The notes beneath the pieces are model-generated. The model made no database searches. It was not told where the DNA came from and saw nothing but the letters and a program-made list of their open reading frames with translations. From Coprovicinus avistercoris (lineage in GTDB: Bacteria > Actinomycetota > Coriobacteriia > Coriobacteriales > Atopobiaceae), in assembly GCA_018714895.1 (NCBI GenBank), contig DVMQ01000015.1, forward strand, positions 1 to 64,000: 64,000 bases of DNA, written 5' to 3'. This document shows, piece by piece, positions 53,257 to 63,078 of the stretch. Made by a program: the position numbers and the translations under genes. The first letter of the stretch is position 1; every line of letters starts with the position of its first letter.

Positions 53257-54357
53257 TTACCAGACATACATGCCGCGCATGCCAGCTGTTCCAGCAGTCT
53301 GAACACATGAAACCATGGCAACCAAGAACAGGGCAAAGACAACACCGTTCAACATGCCTGAAAGAACATATCTCAGTGCGTTACGCCACCAAATAAGCCC
53401 ATGGCCTCCAATACCTCTTCCAAAAGCCATAAAGAGGCCAATCGCTAACGGAATAAGCACTGTAAACAACATGGAAGAAAGGACGCCAGCAATACCACCT
53501 ACAACTAAAAAGGGAATACAGAATCCAACCAACTGAAATCCCTGTGCTTGTAGCGGCACCAGGCGCTCTGATGGCACGCCAACGCGACAGACAAAATCGC
53601 CTGCTTCCGAACCATTGGTGCCAGCATTGCCTTTACCAGGGAGCCGTATTTCATCGCCATCATGAGATCCGGCCGGAATATCGATGACCACCTCGCTTGC
53701 CGTAAGTACACGACCTGATCCTCCACATTCAGCGCAGGGATCAACTACTACACGGCCGGTGCCCTCACACTCAGGACACACCATGGTCATAACGCCAAAC
53801 CCTAAAAGGTCAGAAAGATCAACTGTTATACGACCAGACCCACCACAAGTAGGACAAGTTTCAGGCTGCTCAGCGTGCACGGAGCCCTTACCAGAGCACG
53901 CTTTACAAGTTGCATAATGGTTATATGTTATACCGCGACGGCAACCCGCCGCAGCTGTCTCTTTATCGAGATCAAGCTGATAAACGACGTCAGCACCAAC
54001 TTTAGGATTATAAGAACGAGCATGGCTGTTCGAAGAGCTCGATCTATTGGGGAACGGCGAACCCCAACCACCAAAGGGCCATCCTGAAGGTTGATGATCG
54101 CTGTTTACAGGCTGCCAGCTGTTAAAAGCCGTCCCACCGCGACGCATCGCGTCATACCGCTTGCGTTTATCAGGATCAGAAAGAACTGCATATGCCTCAG
54201 AAACTTCTTTGAAGCGCTCTTCTGCATCAGGTTCTTTGTTCACATCAGGATGCAGCTTGCGTGCTTTTTGCTGAAAAGCTTTACGAATCGTTGTCTCATC
54301 AGCATCGGAATCGACACCTAAGATCTTGTAATAATCCTTTTCATTCATAGAAGCCAT
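53257..54357 (-). CDS. DnaJ-like zinc-finger protein with C-terminal membrane helices
   Basis: 366 aa from the ATG at 54357 (GGAG 8 bases upstream). J domain with HPD (KLHPDVNK), a Ser/Trp/Gly-rich linker, and all four zinc repeats (CKACSGKG, CPTCGGSG, CPECEGTG, CAECGGSG). The first C-terminal beta domain is present (IDIPAGSHDGDEIRLPGKGN, 20 residues). The second beta domain is missing; from about residue 276 there are two to three membrane helices (LVGFCIPFLVVGGIAGVL, LIPLAIGLFMAFG, YVLSGMLNGVVFALFLVAMV). It would tether a substrate-binding J protein to the membrane. It occupies the slot where hrcA commonly lies between hemW and dnaJ in actinobacteria. Confidence 0.88.
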   Translation of the reverse strand: MASMNEKDYYKILGVDSDADETTIRKAFQQKARKLHPDVNKEPDAEERFKEVSEAYAVLSDPDKRKRYDAMRRGGTAFNSWQPVNSDHQPSGWPFGGWGSPFPNRSSSSNSHARSYNPKVGADVVYQLDLDKETAAAGCRRGITYNHYATCKACSGKGSVHAEQPETCPTCGGSGRITVDLSDLLGFGVMTMVCPECEGTGRVVVDPCAECGGSGRVLTASEVVIDIPAGSHDGDEIRLPGKGNAGTNGSEAGDFVCRVGVPSERLVPLQAQGFQLVGFCIPFLVVGGIAGVLSSMLFTVLIPLAIGLFMAFGRGIGGHGLIWWRNALRYVLSGMLNGVVFALFLVAMVSCVQTAGTAGMRGMYVW

Positions 54358-54385
54358 GTGGCAACTCCAAGTCGCATGCCTGTTT

Positions 54386-55648
54386 TTAACATTTCCGGTC
54401 TTCGATTGTACCCGTGGAAAGCTCCCACATTGCTCCATAAAGGGCATTTCCAAGAAGCCATCCACGTGAAGTGGGCACTAATGATCCGTCGGGGCGCATC
54501 TTTGCTAATCCGTTATTCTCAACTCGCTCAATCGTCTGTGCAAGCGCAGAAGAATCTAAAGCTTCATCAGCAAAAGAGAGAAGTTGTTTCGAAGCGCCTT
54601 CAGTTTTTCTCATAGCAAGCATGAGGTCTTCTGCAACAGCTTGTTGTAGATCAAGAAATTCTACTGAGAAATGCATTGAAGAGAAATCCGCTTCTTTTGC
54701 TAGCTCCTTACGGCCACTTCGCACCTCTAGACGAACACGCCTAGCTGAAGAAGGCATTTCAGGGAGCTGTGGTGCACGCTTGCGCAAACATTCATAGGCA
54801 GCTGGCGTCAGTAACGAGGCAGCTCCTGTGCCCAGCCCTATATACGGCTCCCCAGTCCAATAAGCCATATTGTGCTTACACTGCGCTCCAGGAACCGCAT
54901 AGCTAGCCACCTCGTAGCGATTAAACCCTGCCTGAGCCAGCATGTCGGCAGCCATCAGCATAAAATCGGCCTGCTTGTCTTCATCGGGCTCATCCATGGT
55001 GCCTCTCGCCACGCGCACGCCAAATGCAGTGCCTTCTTCAATGGTGAGAGGATAGACGCTCACATGTTTAGGTCCAAGTTCAATAACCCTTTCAAGTGTG
55101 CTTTGCCAACTGTAGGTTGTTTGAGCAGGAATGCCACACATCAGATCACATGAACATATAAGGCCAGCTTCCTGCGCCTTTTTGAGTGCTTGCTGCGCCT
55201 GTTCTGCTGTATGTTTGCGTCCTAAAAGGGCAAGTTCATGGTTATTGAGCGACTGAATACCAAGAGAAACACGTGTTGCTCCGCCGTCTACCAACGCCTG
55301 AACAACCTGTTCATCAAGAGATTCGGGGTTTGCCTCACAGCTCACTTCGCACACACCAGAAGAGCCAATTGCAGCACGGAGAAGATCTTTTAGAAGTGGT
55401 CCAGCCACACTCGGAGTACCACCGCCAACGTAGACCGTAGCCATCTCATCAAGAAGCCCTAATGACCGCACTACTTCGATCTGTTGAATTAACGATGCGA
55501 TGTAGGTGGCTATAAGTGGGTCATCTTTGTCTGTTGCCCAAGAAGGAAAATCGCAATAGAAGCACTTTGATGAGCAGAACGGAATATGAATATAGAGGGC
55601 ACGGGTCGACCGCATTTCATAGCGCGCATTCCAACAGATGCAACTCAT
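54386..55648 (-). CDS. hemW: Heme chaperone HemW (radical SAM)
   Basis: 420 aa, ATG overlapping the dusB stop (ATGA); an ATG at residue 12 is an alternative. Radical SAM motif HIPFCSSKCFYCDF, then YVGGGTPS, CEANPESLD, VSLGIQSLN and YEVASYAVPGAQCKHNMAYW (20 residues). The motif is CX3CX2C without the extra Cys that marks HemN coproporphyrinogen dehydrogenase, so HemW is favoured. It binds heme and loads it into acceptors. The C-terminal third is longer than average. Confidence 0.92.
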   Translation of the reverse strand: MSCICWNARYEMRSTRALYIHIPFCSSKCFYCDFPSWATDKDDPLIATYIASLIQQIEVVRSLGLLDEMATVYVGGGTPSVAGPLLKDLLRAAIGSSGVCEVSCEANPESLDEQVVQALVDGGATRVSLGIQSLNNHELALLGRKHTAEQAQQALKKAQEAGLICSCDLMCGIPAQTTYSWQSTLERVIELGPKHVSVYPLTIEEGTAFGVRVARGTMDEPDEDKQADFMLMAADMLAQAGFNRYEVASYAVPGAQCKHNMAYWTGEPYIGLGTGAASLLTPAAYECLRKRAPQLPEMPSSARRVRLEVRSGRKELAKEADFSSMHFSVEFLDLQQAVAEDLMLAMRKTEGASKQLLSFADEALDSSALAQTIERVENNGLAKMRPDGSLVPTSRGWLLGNALYGAMWELSTGTIEDRKC

Positions 55649-56724
55649 GCAAGCCCCAATTGCTTTCGAATACTCGCAAGGAGTTCGAGAAAATCATCAA
55701 GGCTCACACACGCCATAGCTTTTTCTCGCCAATGCCGAGCACCCTCCATGCCTTTGAGATACCACGCAGCGATCGAACGCCCGCGAACAAGATGTGCGTT
55801 AGTTGCCGCAAGCAAACGAAGATGTAATTCAAGTGCATATACACGCTGAGCCGGCGTATGAAGTGTTGACTGCCCTGTACAGGCAAGGTTCTGTGCGTCT
55901 GCAAAAATCCAAGGATTTCCGTAGGTTCCTCGCGCTATAAAAGCAGCTGTACAAGCGGTTTCTTTGACCATACGAACCGCGTCTTGAGGGGTAAAGACAT
56001 CTCCCGATCCAATGACAGGAATCTCTACTGCTCGTGCAACCTTATCTACAAGTATCAAATCGGAAGTGCCACGATAGAGCTGGGAGGCATAGCGACCATG
56101 AACCGCAAGGGCTGCCACTCCTGCATTTTCCAGGTGCTTTGCAAACTCCGGTCCCACCATTCGTTGGCTTGTGCGACCTATACGAATTTTTGCTGTTACC
56201 GGCACGTTCGTATGATGAGCTACAGCGCGGACAATCTCACAAGCCCGCTCAGGGTCATCTAAAAGTGCTGACCCTTCCCCTTTTCGCGTCACCTTAGGAA
56301 CGGGACAGGCCATATTAATATCGATAAGCGCCAGACGCTCGCCCAGCCGCTCACTAATAAGAGTTGCAGCTTCGCTAAACTGCTCTGGTTTGCTACCAAA
56401 CAATTGGACAGCAATATCGGGCTCAACCTCATCAGGTAAAACTAACGACCAGGTTTTTTCTCCCCCATAATGAATGCCTGCTACTGACACCATTTCGGTG
56501 TAGGCAAGACCTGCGCCTCCGGCTCGAGCCATAATGCGCCACGCTGCATCAGACACACCAGCCATTGGTGCCATAAGATATGGATTTCTGGCAAGACGCT
56601 CTGCGAAGGTAGCGCCCTCTGAAAAAGGTTGAAGCTCCTGAGAAAGACCAGCCTTTTGGCCATAGGTTGCAAGCAGCGTAGCAACAGAATGCTCCCGGCC
56701 CTTTGTCTCTGTCTCTAAGCTCAC
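55645..56724 (-). CDS. tRNA-dihydrouridine synthase (DusB-like)
   Basis: 359 aa, GTG start overlapping the lepA stop (GTGA). FMN TIM barrel with LMAPMAGVSDAAWR, QLFGSKPEQF, IDINMACPVPKVTRKGEGSA (20 residues; catalytic Cys in NMACP), KIRIG, VHGRYASQLYRG, VIGSGDVFTPQDA and IARGTYGNPWIF. It reduces uridines in the tRNA D loop with NADPH. A 45-residue N-terminal extension precedes the barrel. The dusB-type motif set is clear, though subfamily assignment from motifs alone is approximate. Confidence 0.94.
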   Translation of the reverse strand: MSLETETKGREHSVATLLATYGQKAGLSQELQPFSEGATFAERLARNPYLMAPMAGVSDAAWRIMARAGGAGLAYTEMVSVAGIHYGGEKTWSLVLPDEVEPDIAVQLFGSKPEQFSEAATLISERLGERLALIDINMACPVPKVTRKGEGSALLDDPERACEIVRAVAHHTNVPVTAKIRIGRTSQRMVGPEFAKHLENAGVAALAVHGRYASQLYRGTSDLILVDKVARAVEIPVIGSGDVFTPQDAVRMVKETACTAAFIARGTYGNPWIFADAQNLACTGQSTLHTPAQRVYALELHLRLLAATNAHLVRGRSIAAWYLKGMEGARHWREKAMACVSLDDFLELLASIRKQLGLA

Positions 56725-58532
56725 TCGTCTCCTACTTTCAGAACGGCAAGGAATGCCTCCTGTGGAACTTCCACCGTTCCAATGGCTTTCATGCGCTTCT
56801 TTCCTTCTTTTTGCTTTTCCAGCAATTTACGCTTACGAGAAATATCGCCGCCGTAGCACTTTGCTAACACGTCTTTGCGGACAGCTTTTACAGTGCTGCG
56901 AGAGATAATCTTATTGCCAATTGCTCCTTGAATAGGAACTTCAAACTGTTGGCGCGGAATGATCTCTTTGAGTCTGTCACACAAACCTCTCGCAAGTGAA
57001 TATGCTTTATCGCGGTGAACGATGAAGCTCAGGGCATCTACCTCATCACCCGAAAGCAAAATGTCGAGCTTTACCAAATCGCTTGCACGATAGCAGCTGA
57101 AGTCATAGTCAAGACTTGCATAGCCTTTTGTTCGACTCTTAAGTTGATCAAAGAAGTCCAAAATGAGCTCGGCAAGCGGCATTTCAAAATGCATTTCCAC
57201 CGACTTTGAAGAGAGGTGAATCATGTCACGCATCTCTGCTCGGTGATCTATGGCAAGCTGCATAACCGCACCGGTGTACTCGGGCGGCACAATTATTTTT
57301 GCATTGAGATAGGGCTCTTCAATACGATCAATTCGTGTGACCTCAGGTAAATCCTGAGGACTACGCACTTGCACCATTGTGCCGTCTGTTTTATAGACGT
57401 GATAATCCACGCTTGGGCTGGTAGCAATGAGATCTAAATTGAACTCGCGCTCAAGACGCTCTTTCACGACCTCCATATGGAGCAGTCCAAGAAAACCAAC
57501 CCGAAAGCCAAAGCCTAAAGCAACCGATGTCTCAGGATCCCATACCAGAGAAGGATCATTTACTCGAAGCTTCTCTAAGGCATCCCGAAGGTTTTCATAC
57601 TCTTTATTATCAACCGGGAAAAGACCTGTATAAACCATAGGTTTTGCCTCGCGGTAGCCCGGCAGCGCTGCTTTGCAAGGCCTATCGCGCAAGGTGAGCG
57701 TATCGCCCACACGCACTTTCGCCGGATCCTTAAGGCCAGTTACGACGAAACCAACCTCACCAACACTCAGCTCATCTACAAGCTGTTCGGCTGGACGTTT
57801 TACTCCCACGCCGTCAGCAAGAAACTCCTCGCCATTTTGCATCATGAGAAGGTTATCGCCCTTTTGCACACGCCCATCAAAGACGCGTACCGTAGCTACA
57901 ACTCCTCGATACTCATCGAAGTATGAATCGAGAATAAGTGCTTTGAGCGGTGCCTCAGCATCACCTGTTGGAGGAGAGACGAGATAGACAATCGCCTCTA
58001 AGAGCTCATGAATACCTTCGCCTGTTTTTCCCGAAACGCAAACCGCATCATCAGCTGGAATAGCAAGCTCGTCTTCAATCTGAAGCTTTACCTCATCAGG
58101 TCGAGCGCTTGGTAAGTCAATTTTGTTAATCGCAGGAACAATGTCGAGGTTTGCATTCATAGCAAGATTTGCATTAGATACCGTTTGTGCCTCTACACCC
58201 TGCGTTGCATCTACAACGAGAACGGCACCCTCACAAGCTGCTAAAGAACGAGAAACCTCATACGTGAAGTCAACATGGCCAGGCGTATCAATAAGATTAA
58301 ATTGATATAGCTGCCCATCGTCGGCTTCATACATAACGCGCACAGCGTTTGATTTGATGGTGATTCCTCGCTCACGCTCAATGTCCATGGAATCAAGCAT
58401 CTGTGAAGAGAGATCGCGCTCCTCCACGGTATGAGTGAGCTCGAGAATACGATCGGATATGGTGGACTTCCCGTGGTCGATATGAGCCACGATGGAGAAG
58501 TTCCGAATGTGTGATGTGTTGAAGTCAGTCAT
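56721..58532 (-). CDS. lepA: Elongation factor 4 (LepA)
   Basis: 603 aa. GTPase domain with FSIVAHIDHGKSTISDRI, RERGITIKSN, DTPGHVDFTYEV and NKIDLPSA, then domains II, III and V, and the LepA-specific C-terminal domain (ISRKRKLLEKQKEGKKRMK, 19 residues). LepA binds ribosomes and affects initiation or back-translocation under stress. First gene of the eleven-gene run down to recO. No clear Shine-Dalgarno lies at the usual distance from the ATG; AAGGAC is about 20 bases upstream. Confidence 0.97.
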   Translation of the reverse strand: MTDFNTSHIRNFSIVAHIDHGKSTISDRILELTHTVEERDLSSQMLDSMDIERERGITIKSNAVRVMYEADDGQLYQFNLIDTPGHVDFTYEVSRSLAACEGAVLVVDATQGVEAQTVSNANLAMNANLDIVPAINKIDLPSARPDEVKLQIEDELAIPADDAVCVSGKTGEGIHELLEAIVYLVSPPTGDAEAPLKALILDSYFDEYRGVVATVRVFDGRVQKGDNLLMMQNGEEFLADGVGVKRPAEQLVDELSVGEVGFVVTGLKDPAKVRVGDTLTLRDRPCKAALPGYREAKPMVYTGLFPVDNKEYENLRDALEKLRVNDPSLVWDPETSVALGFGFRVGFLGLLHMEVVKERLEREFNLDLIATSPSVDYHVYKTDGTMVQVRSPQDLPEVTRIDRIEEPYLNAKIIVPPEYTGAVMQLAIDHRAEMRDMIHLSSKSVEMHFEMPLAELILDFFDQLKSRTKGYASLDYDFSCYRASDLVKLDILLSGDEVDALSFIVHRDKAYSLARGLCDRLKEIIPRQQFEVPIQGAIGNKIISRSTVKAVRKDVLAKCYGGDISRKRKLLEKQKEGKKRMKAIGTVEVPQEAFLAVLKVGDE

Positions 58533-58641
58533 GTATATGATGATAGCTTGTCCTTGCCTTGTGTGCTACACTCACAAAGTTGACCTCACCGTGTCTCGGC
58601 AAAAGAGGGCTCACAAAACTTGTGTTTGAAAGGATCTGCAC

Positions 58642-58905
58642 GTGGCTAACATTAAGTCCCAGAAGAAGCGCATCAAGACCGCCGAAAAGGCGCGTGTGCG
58701 CAACAGGGCGGTCCGCTCTGAGCTTAAGACCGCCGTCAAGCGTGTTCATGCAGCTGTCGAGTCCAACGATGCCGACGCTGCACAGCTTGCCTGCAATAAG
58801 GCTTGCCGTTTGCTCGACAAGACTGCTGCTAAGGGCATTATTCACAAGAACCAGGCTGCACAGCGCAAGAGTGGCGTCCAGCTTCTTGTTAACTCAATGA
58901 AGTAA
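58642..58905 (+). CDS. rpsT: 30S ribosomal protein S20
   Basis: 87 aa, GTG start with GAAAGGATC upstream. Standard S20: ANIKSQKKRIKTAEKARVRN (20 residues), then RAVRSELKTAVKR, and KNQAAQRKSGV near the end. It binds 16S rRNA helices 9 and 44. Single-gene transcript between divergent lepA and a strong terminator; non-ATG starts of rpsT are known in other bacteria and allow weak autoregulated translation. Confidence 0.97.
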   Translation: MANIKSQKKRIKTAEKARVRNRAVRSELKTAVKRVHAAVESNDADAAQLACNKACRLLDKTAAKGIIHKNQAAQRKSGVQLLVNSMK

Positions 58906-58943
58906 AAAGACTCCTTAGAAGTTTGCTGCAGAATTGCTGCACG

Positions 58944-58971
58944 AAGGGCTGCTTACTAAGCGGCCCTTTTT
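58944..58971 (+). terminator. Terminator after rpsT
   Basis: AAGGGC pairs with GCCCTT and, after one T-G wobble, GCTT with AAGC around loop ACT, giving an 11-bp stem followed by TTTTT. It lies about 40 bases after the rpsT stop. No T-run on the other side, so it does not serve holA. Confidence 0.9.
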
Positions 58972-58980
58972 ATTGTGTCG

Positions 58981-59967
58981 TTATACATTTTTCCTACATA
59001 ATTTGCTAACAAGTTGCACAAATGTAGCGTCTGGATCAGCTCCATTTTTGAGATCTCTCTCCGCATTTGCGCAAAGCCTAAAAGCTTGTGAGAGTTGCGC
59101 ATAAGAAAACTTTCGCGCCCACCCCGGAAGATTTCTTACTTGCCAAGGCGCTCGTTTTAACACCTGTGCGAGATTAGCAATCTCACCTCGAGCCTCCAAA
59201 GAGCGCGCACACATAAGCTCTCTCATACGTCCAGTAATGAGCGTAAGTAAAAATATCTGCGATGGTTTTTCCATCATCGAATAAAGAGACAGCGCTTGTG
59301 ACAAATCTTGAGCACTCACAGCATCAAGAAAATCCCAAGGCTTCACTTCCGCCACGCGCTTTATATGCTCTCTTACATCTTCTACAAGAATATCTTCTCG
59401 AGGATCCACTATTTCACAGAGTGTATGTACCTGAGTATCAAGAAGAAGAGTCGACTCTCCTACACGTGAGATAAGCTCTGACGCTGCTGCATGATCCATG
59501 CGCTTACCATGTGAAGCAGCCATTTTTGAAACCATAGCAGGCAGTTCCGAACGACGCTTTGGTGAGCAATCCATTATGGCTTTGGCACCACATTTTGCAA
59601 TCGTCTTATAGAGACGGGTATTTTTAGCAAGGGCTTCCGCCACCAGCAGAAGCACAGTCGATGGATTTGGCTGAGACAGGTATGAAACGATCATTTCTGA
59701 TACAGCCTTAGGCAAATGCTCTGCACGCGTGATAATGACAAGCCGTGGGCCAGGACCGAACGGCAATGCCATAAGCGAAGCAAGGAGACTCTCTGGCTCC
59801 ATATCACCTGAAGCCTCACGCTCGTCTAAATTAAAATCGCGCAAGTTTTCATCAAGATGTGTTTTAAGTCGCTCGATAATTCTACGACGCTTTAGCTCGT
59901 CTGATCCAACAGCGAGATACGCTGGCAAAAGCACGTCTGTTTTCGCCTGTGCTTTTTTACTCGTCAT
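58981..59967 (-). CDS. holA: DNA polymerase III subunit delta
   Basis: 328 aa from the ATG at 59967 (AAGGATGG upstream); an ATG at 59988 is in frame but less well placed. HolA pattern: AYLAVGSDELKRRRIIERLK (20 residues), DGMEPESLL-type segment (ASGDMEPESLLASLMALPFG, 20 residues), RLVIITRAEHLPK, a central Pro-rich zone, and ITGRMRELMCARSLE. It opens the sliding clamp in the clamp loader. Its place after comEC, before rpsT in convergent order, is standard in Gram-positives. Confidence 0.93.
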   Translation of the reverse strand: MTSKKAQAKTDVLLPAYLAVGSDELKRRRIIERLKTHLDENLRDFNLDEREASGDMEPESLLASLMALPFGPGPRLVIITRAEHLPKAVSEMIVSYLSQPNPSTVLLLVAEALAKNTRLYKTIAKCGAKAIMDCSPKRRSELPAMVSKMAASHGKRMDHAAASELISRVGESTLLLDTQVHTLCEIVDPREDILVEDVREHIKRVAEVKPWDFLDAVSAQDLSQALSLYSMMEKPSQIFLLTLITGRMRELMCARSLEARGEIANLAQVLKRAPWQVRNLPGWARKFSYAQLSQAFRLCANAERDLKNGADPDATFVQLVSKLCRKNV

Positions 59968-59990
59968 ATATCCATCCTTATCTCGCATTC

Positions 59991-62369
59991 TTACGCAGCC
60001 GCCCCATCATAGGGCACAGCACATGATACCGAGATACCATCGCTCAGTGGCTCTATACAAATATCGCCCGTATCCATAGTACACATACCGTAAGCACCTG
60101 AGGCCCCTACCATCTCCATGGTAGCCTGCGCTGGATGGCCATACCTGTTCCCCTCACCAGCACTTGCCACACACAATTCAGGCTGAAGACATGCCAACAT
60201 CGGTTCGGTAACCGACGCTTCAGATCCATGGTGACCAAGCTTAAGCACATCAATAGTGTCTATACGCCCGCTCTGTATGAGAGGATCTATAACATCTGCC
60301 TCAGCATCTCCACAGAGCAATGCTGACAACCTTGAGGTGCTATCTACAAATTGGACCTTCATCACGAGCGAATCTTCGTTCTCAAGGCCATCCGTTGCGC
60401 CGTCAGGAGAAATAACCTCAAGTTCAAACTGTCCAATTGATAGCTTATCTCCATCTGATAATTCAGCAACTTCAGAGAGACCCAGCTGATGCAAAGCATC
60501 CCGCATCTCATCGGGCATATTGTCTGAAACACCCTGTCCTACATACACACACCTCACCTGCACGAACCCAACAAGCTCGTCTAAACCACCGTAATGATCA
60601 TCATGAAGATGAGTAATCACAACCGCATCGAGACCCGAAATATGATTTCTCGCAAGTGCTTGAACTACGGCATCATCAGGGCCTGTATCAACCAAAACAC
60701 TATGATTTCCGTCCTGAATAAGTATTGCGTCACCCTGTCCCACATCGAGAACAACAAGACGTCCACCAACTATAATCCCTGTCACAAGACGCGAGCCGAT
60801 CATTGCCAGCATGAGAAGCGCACAAGTACTACGAACAGCAAATGGTGAGACAGCAGGCCAAAACACGAGCAATAAAAGCCCCATAACAAGCGTGCACACA
60901 ATTATCGGTAGTGCATAATTCCCCACCGCAATACAGGCGCCAGGAATGCTCGAAAGCATAAAAGAAAAGAGCAGAATGCTCGAGGCACAAAACTCACAAA
61001 TCGATAGAAGAAGCTCGCCAATAAACGGTATCCATAAGAGAGCTACCGAAATACAACCAAGAGAAACAAACCATGAGAATGCAGGGCCGAGCAGCGCATT
61101 TGCAAAAGGTCCAATTGCCGAGATGGTACCGAAGGCCAAAACAGTAATGGGCATTGTTATCAGCTGTGCAACAACAGAAGCTGCAATTTGTTTGAGCAAC
61201 CCCTGTGTTAGGCGCATGAATCGAAAGCGAATGAATTGTGGTAAAAAGCTAACGTTCAATTGAAAGGGCATGAGCTTCGCTAAGACATATTCAGCATACG
61301 GAGAAAAAATATACAGACCCGCTACAGAGAGTGCTGAAAGTTGAAATCCCATATCAGATGAGGTAGCAGGGTCTATTAAACAGAGCGTTAGTCCGGAAAA
61401 ACTTGCTGCAGATAATCCGTGCGATCTTCTACCCATCAGAGGCGCCACCATAGCAGAACCCGTCATCACCCAGGCACGCACAGCAGATGTAGGAGCCCCA
61501 CAAAACGTCGTAAAGATAGCTGTTGCAAGCAACACAACAGCAAGTCGAATCTTTCCGGAAAACCGTGTCTTCTCGAGAATCATGGCCAACAAAGCAGCAA
61601 CCGTAGTTAAATGCCCTCCTGATACAGCCACGAGATGTACAAGACCACTCTTTGAAAGAACATCTTCAATCCCATTTGCTACAAGATCAATACGGTATCC
61701 GCAGGCACAACCCGCAAGTAACGCTCTGCCGTCACTTTTTTCTGGCTGAATTGCAGCGAGTGCATTTTGTCTGAGAAGGTATAGCTCTCCTAACATCCCG
61801 TCTGGCGGATCAATACGAGTAATGTGTTTGACAGACACGGTTCCACATATGCCTTGTGCCTTATCCCGTCTTCCCAAGAGATCATCTTTCAAAGGAGAGA
61901 TTTGCCCCACGCATTGAACACGATCACCTAAAGAGCATTGATCTGAAGAAACAAGCCAAACATCCGCTTGCGTTTGGCCATCTTTTACTGCATGTGCTCG
62001 GCTTCTCCATCTGTCACCAAATGAGGAAGGATCGCTTGAGATTTCAAATGTTAAGGATGAAACTGGAGTATCCAGCAATTGAGAGGCCTTCTGATCACAG
62101 GCCAACTCAAATGCACCAGCTGATATGAGTCCTACCAAAAGAGCCATCCCAATTGGTGCTGCCGGAAGAGGCGGAAGTGGCACAACAGGCAAAAGTGCAC
62201 AGCTGATAATCACCAAAGAAAGAGCCGCGAGTACCACAATGCTGCTGTTGCCATACAAACCAGTCAAGATCCATTGCTGAGCGCAAATACATACAACCAA
62301 AGATATTGCTAGAGGTGGTATAACAGGCCGAGAAGGCAAAGCAGGGGTGTTGGAGGTCCACTCAAACAC
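59991..62369 (-). CDS. comEC: ComEC/Rec2 DNA-uptake channel
   Basis: 792 aa from the GTG at 62369, which overlaps the comEA stop by 8 bp and has AAGG upstream; a GTG at 62405 would overlap comEA by 44 bp. N-terminal DUF4131 region, the competence membrane domain with HLVAVSGGHLTTVAALLAMI (20 residues) and FCGAPTSAVRAWVM, and a C-terminal metallo-beta-lactamase domain with VLDVGQGDAILIQ, ITHLHDDHYGGL and KLGHHGSE. ComEC forms the inner-membrane channel for single-stranded DNA and probably degrades the other strand. It appears intact. Confidence 0.96.
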   Translation of the reverse strand: MFEWTSNTPALPSRPVIPPLAISLVVCICAQQWILTGLYGNSSIVVLAALSLVIISCALLPVVPLPPLPAAPIGMALLVGLISAGAFELACDQKASQLLDTPVSSLTFEISSDPSSFGDRWRSRAHAVKDGQTQADVWLVSSDQCSLGDRVQCVGQISPLKDDLLGRRDKAQGICGTVSVKHITRIDPPDGMLGELYLLRQNALAAIQPEKSDGRALLAGCACGYRIDLVANGIEDVLSKSGLVHLVAVSGGHLTTVAALLAMILEKTRFSGKIRLAVVLLATAIFTTFCGAPTSAVRAWVMTGSAMVAPLMGRRSHGLSAASFSGLTLCLIDPATSSDMGFQLSALSVAGLYIFSPYAEYVLAKLMPFQLNVSFLPQFIRFRFMRLTQGLLKQIAASVVAQLITMPITVLAFGTISAIGPFANALLGPAFSWFVSLGCISVALLWIPFIGELLLSICEFCASSILLFSFMLSSIPGACIAVGNYALPIIVCTLVMGLLLLVFWPAVSPFAVRSTCALLMLAMIGSRLVTGIIVGGRLVVLDVGQGDAILIQDGNHSVLVDTGPDDAVVQALARNHISGLDAVVITHLHDDHYGGLDELVGFVQVRCVYVGQGVSDNMPDEMRDALHQLGLSEVAELSDGDKLSIGQFELEVISPDGATDGLENEDSLVMKVQFVDSTSRLSALLCGDAEADVIDPLIQSGRIDTIDVLKLGHHGSEASVTEPMLACLQPELCVASAGEGNRYGHPAQATMEMVGASGAYGMCTMDTGDICIEPLSDGISVSCAVPYDGAAA

Positions 62370-63078
62370 AGATGAGCCCTTCCAAGCGTTCAAACTTTTT
62401 CTCACCTATCCCAGAGACGCGCATGAGATCCTCGGGAGAGGTAAAGGGCCCGTTTTGCTCGCGATCTTCTATTATTGCCGTTGCGGTTGCCTCACCAACA
62501 CCTGGCAATGTATCCAGCTGTTCCACTGTTGCAGTATTGATATTTACCAAACCAGAACTAGCAGTATCGTTTGTCTCAGGAGAAGTGATGTTTGTAACCG
62601 TCTCCCCTTCGTGAGGAACATATACTTTCTCGCCATCGGTAATCTGTGCAGCAAGGTTTATCTGTGAGGTATCAGCATCCTCAGCAAGACCACCCGCAGC
62701 ATCCAATGCATCACAAACCCGCGAACCGGAGGAAAACTCATACACTCCAGGTGATACAACAGCGCCATCCACATGTACAAACAATTTGGAAGTTGATGCT
62801 TGTTGTGAATTACTTTCTGTTTCACCCTCCGATTTTGATGCAGATTCTTCCGAAAGAGTAGAAGCGGCATTATTTGTGTCTGTTGTCTTTTCAGAGGTGT
62901 TTCGATGCAATACAACACCGGAACTACCCTGCCAAAAAAGACCAAAGCAACAGAAAAGCACCAAGAGAAGGATACACGCACAAGCAACGCCCCAACGCTT
63001 TGAGACGCCAAAGCGTTTGAATATCGATTGCAGCTTGCTAGCATGATTTCGTTTGTGAACACGAGAAGTCTGTGCCAT
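62362..63078 (-). CDS. comEA: Competence protein ComEA, DNA receptor
   Basis: 238 aa with GGGAGGAG upstream of the ATG. A membrane helix at residues about 29-51 behind a basic N-terminus, a Ser/Thr/Glu-rich linker, an SLBB domain (LFVHVDGAVVSPGVYEFSSG, 20 residues; INLAAQITDGEKVYVP), then a helix-hairpin-helix pair (VNINTATVEQLDTLPGVGEA, 20 residues; LMRVSGIGEKKFERLEGL). It captures double-stranded DNA at the outer face of the membrane and hands it to ComEC. Cys-rich transmembrane helix. Confidence 0.95.
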   Translation of the reverse strand: MAQTSRVHKRNHASKLQSIFKRFGVSKRWGVACACILLLVLFCCFGLFWQGSSGVVLHRNTSEKTTDTNNAASTLSEESASKSEGETESNSQQASTSKLFVHVDGAVVSPGVYEFSSGSRVCDALDAAGGLAEDADTSQINLAAQITDGEKVYVPHEGETVTNITSPETNDTASSGLVNINTATVEQLDTLPGVGEATATAIIEDREQNGPFTSPEDLMRVSGIGEKKFERLEGLICV

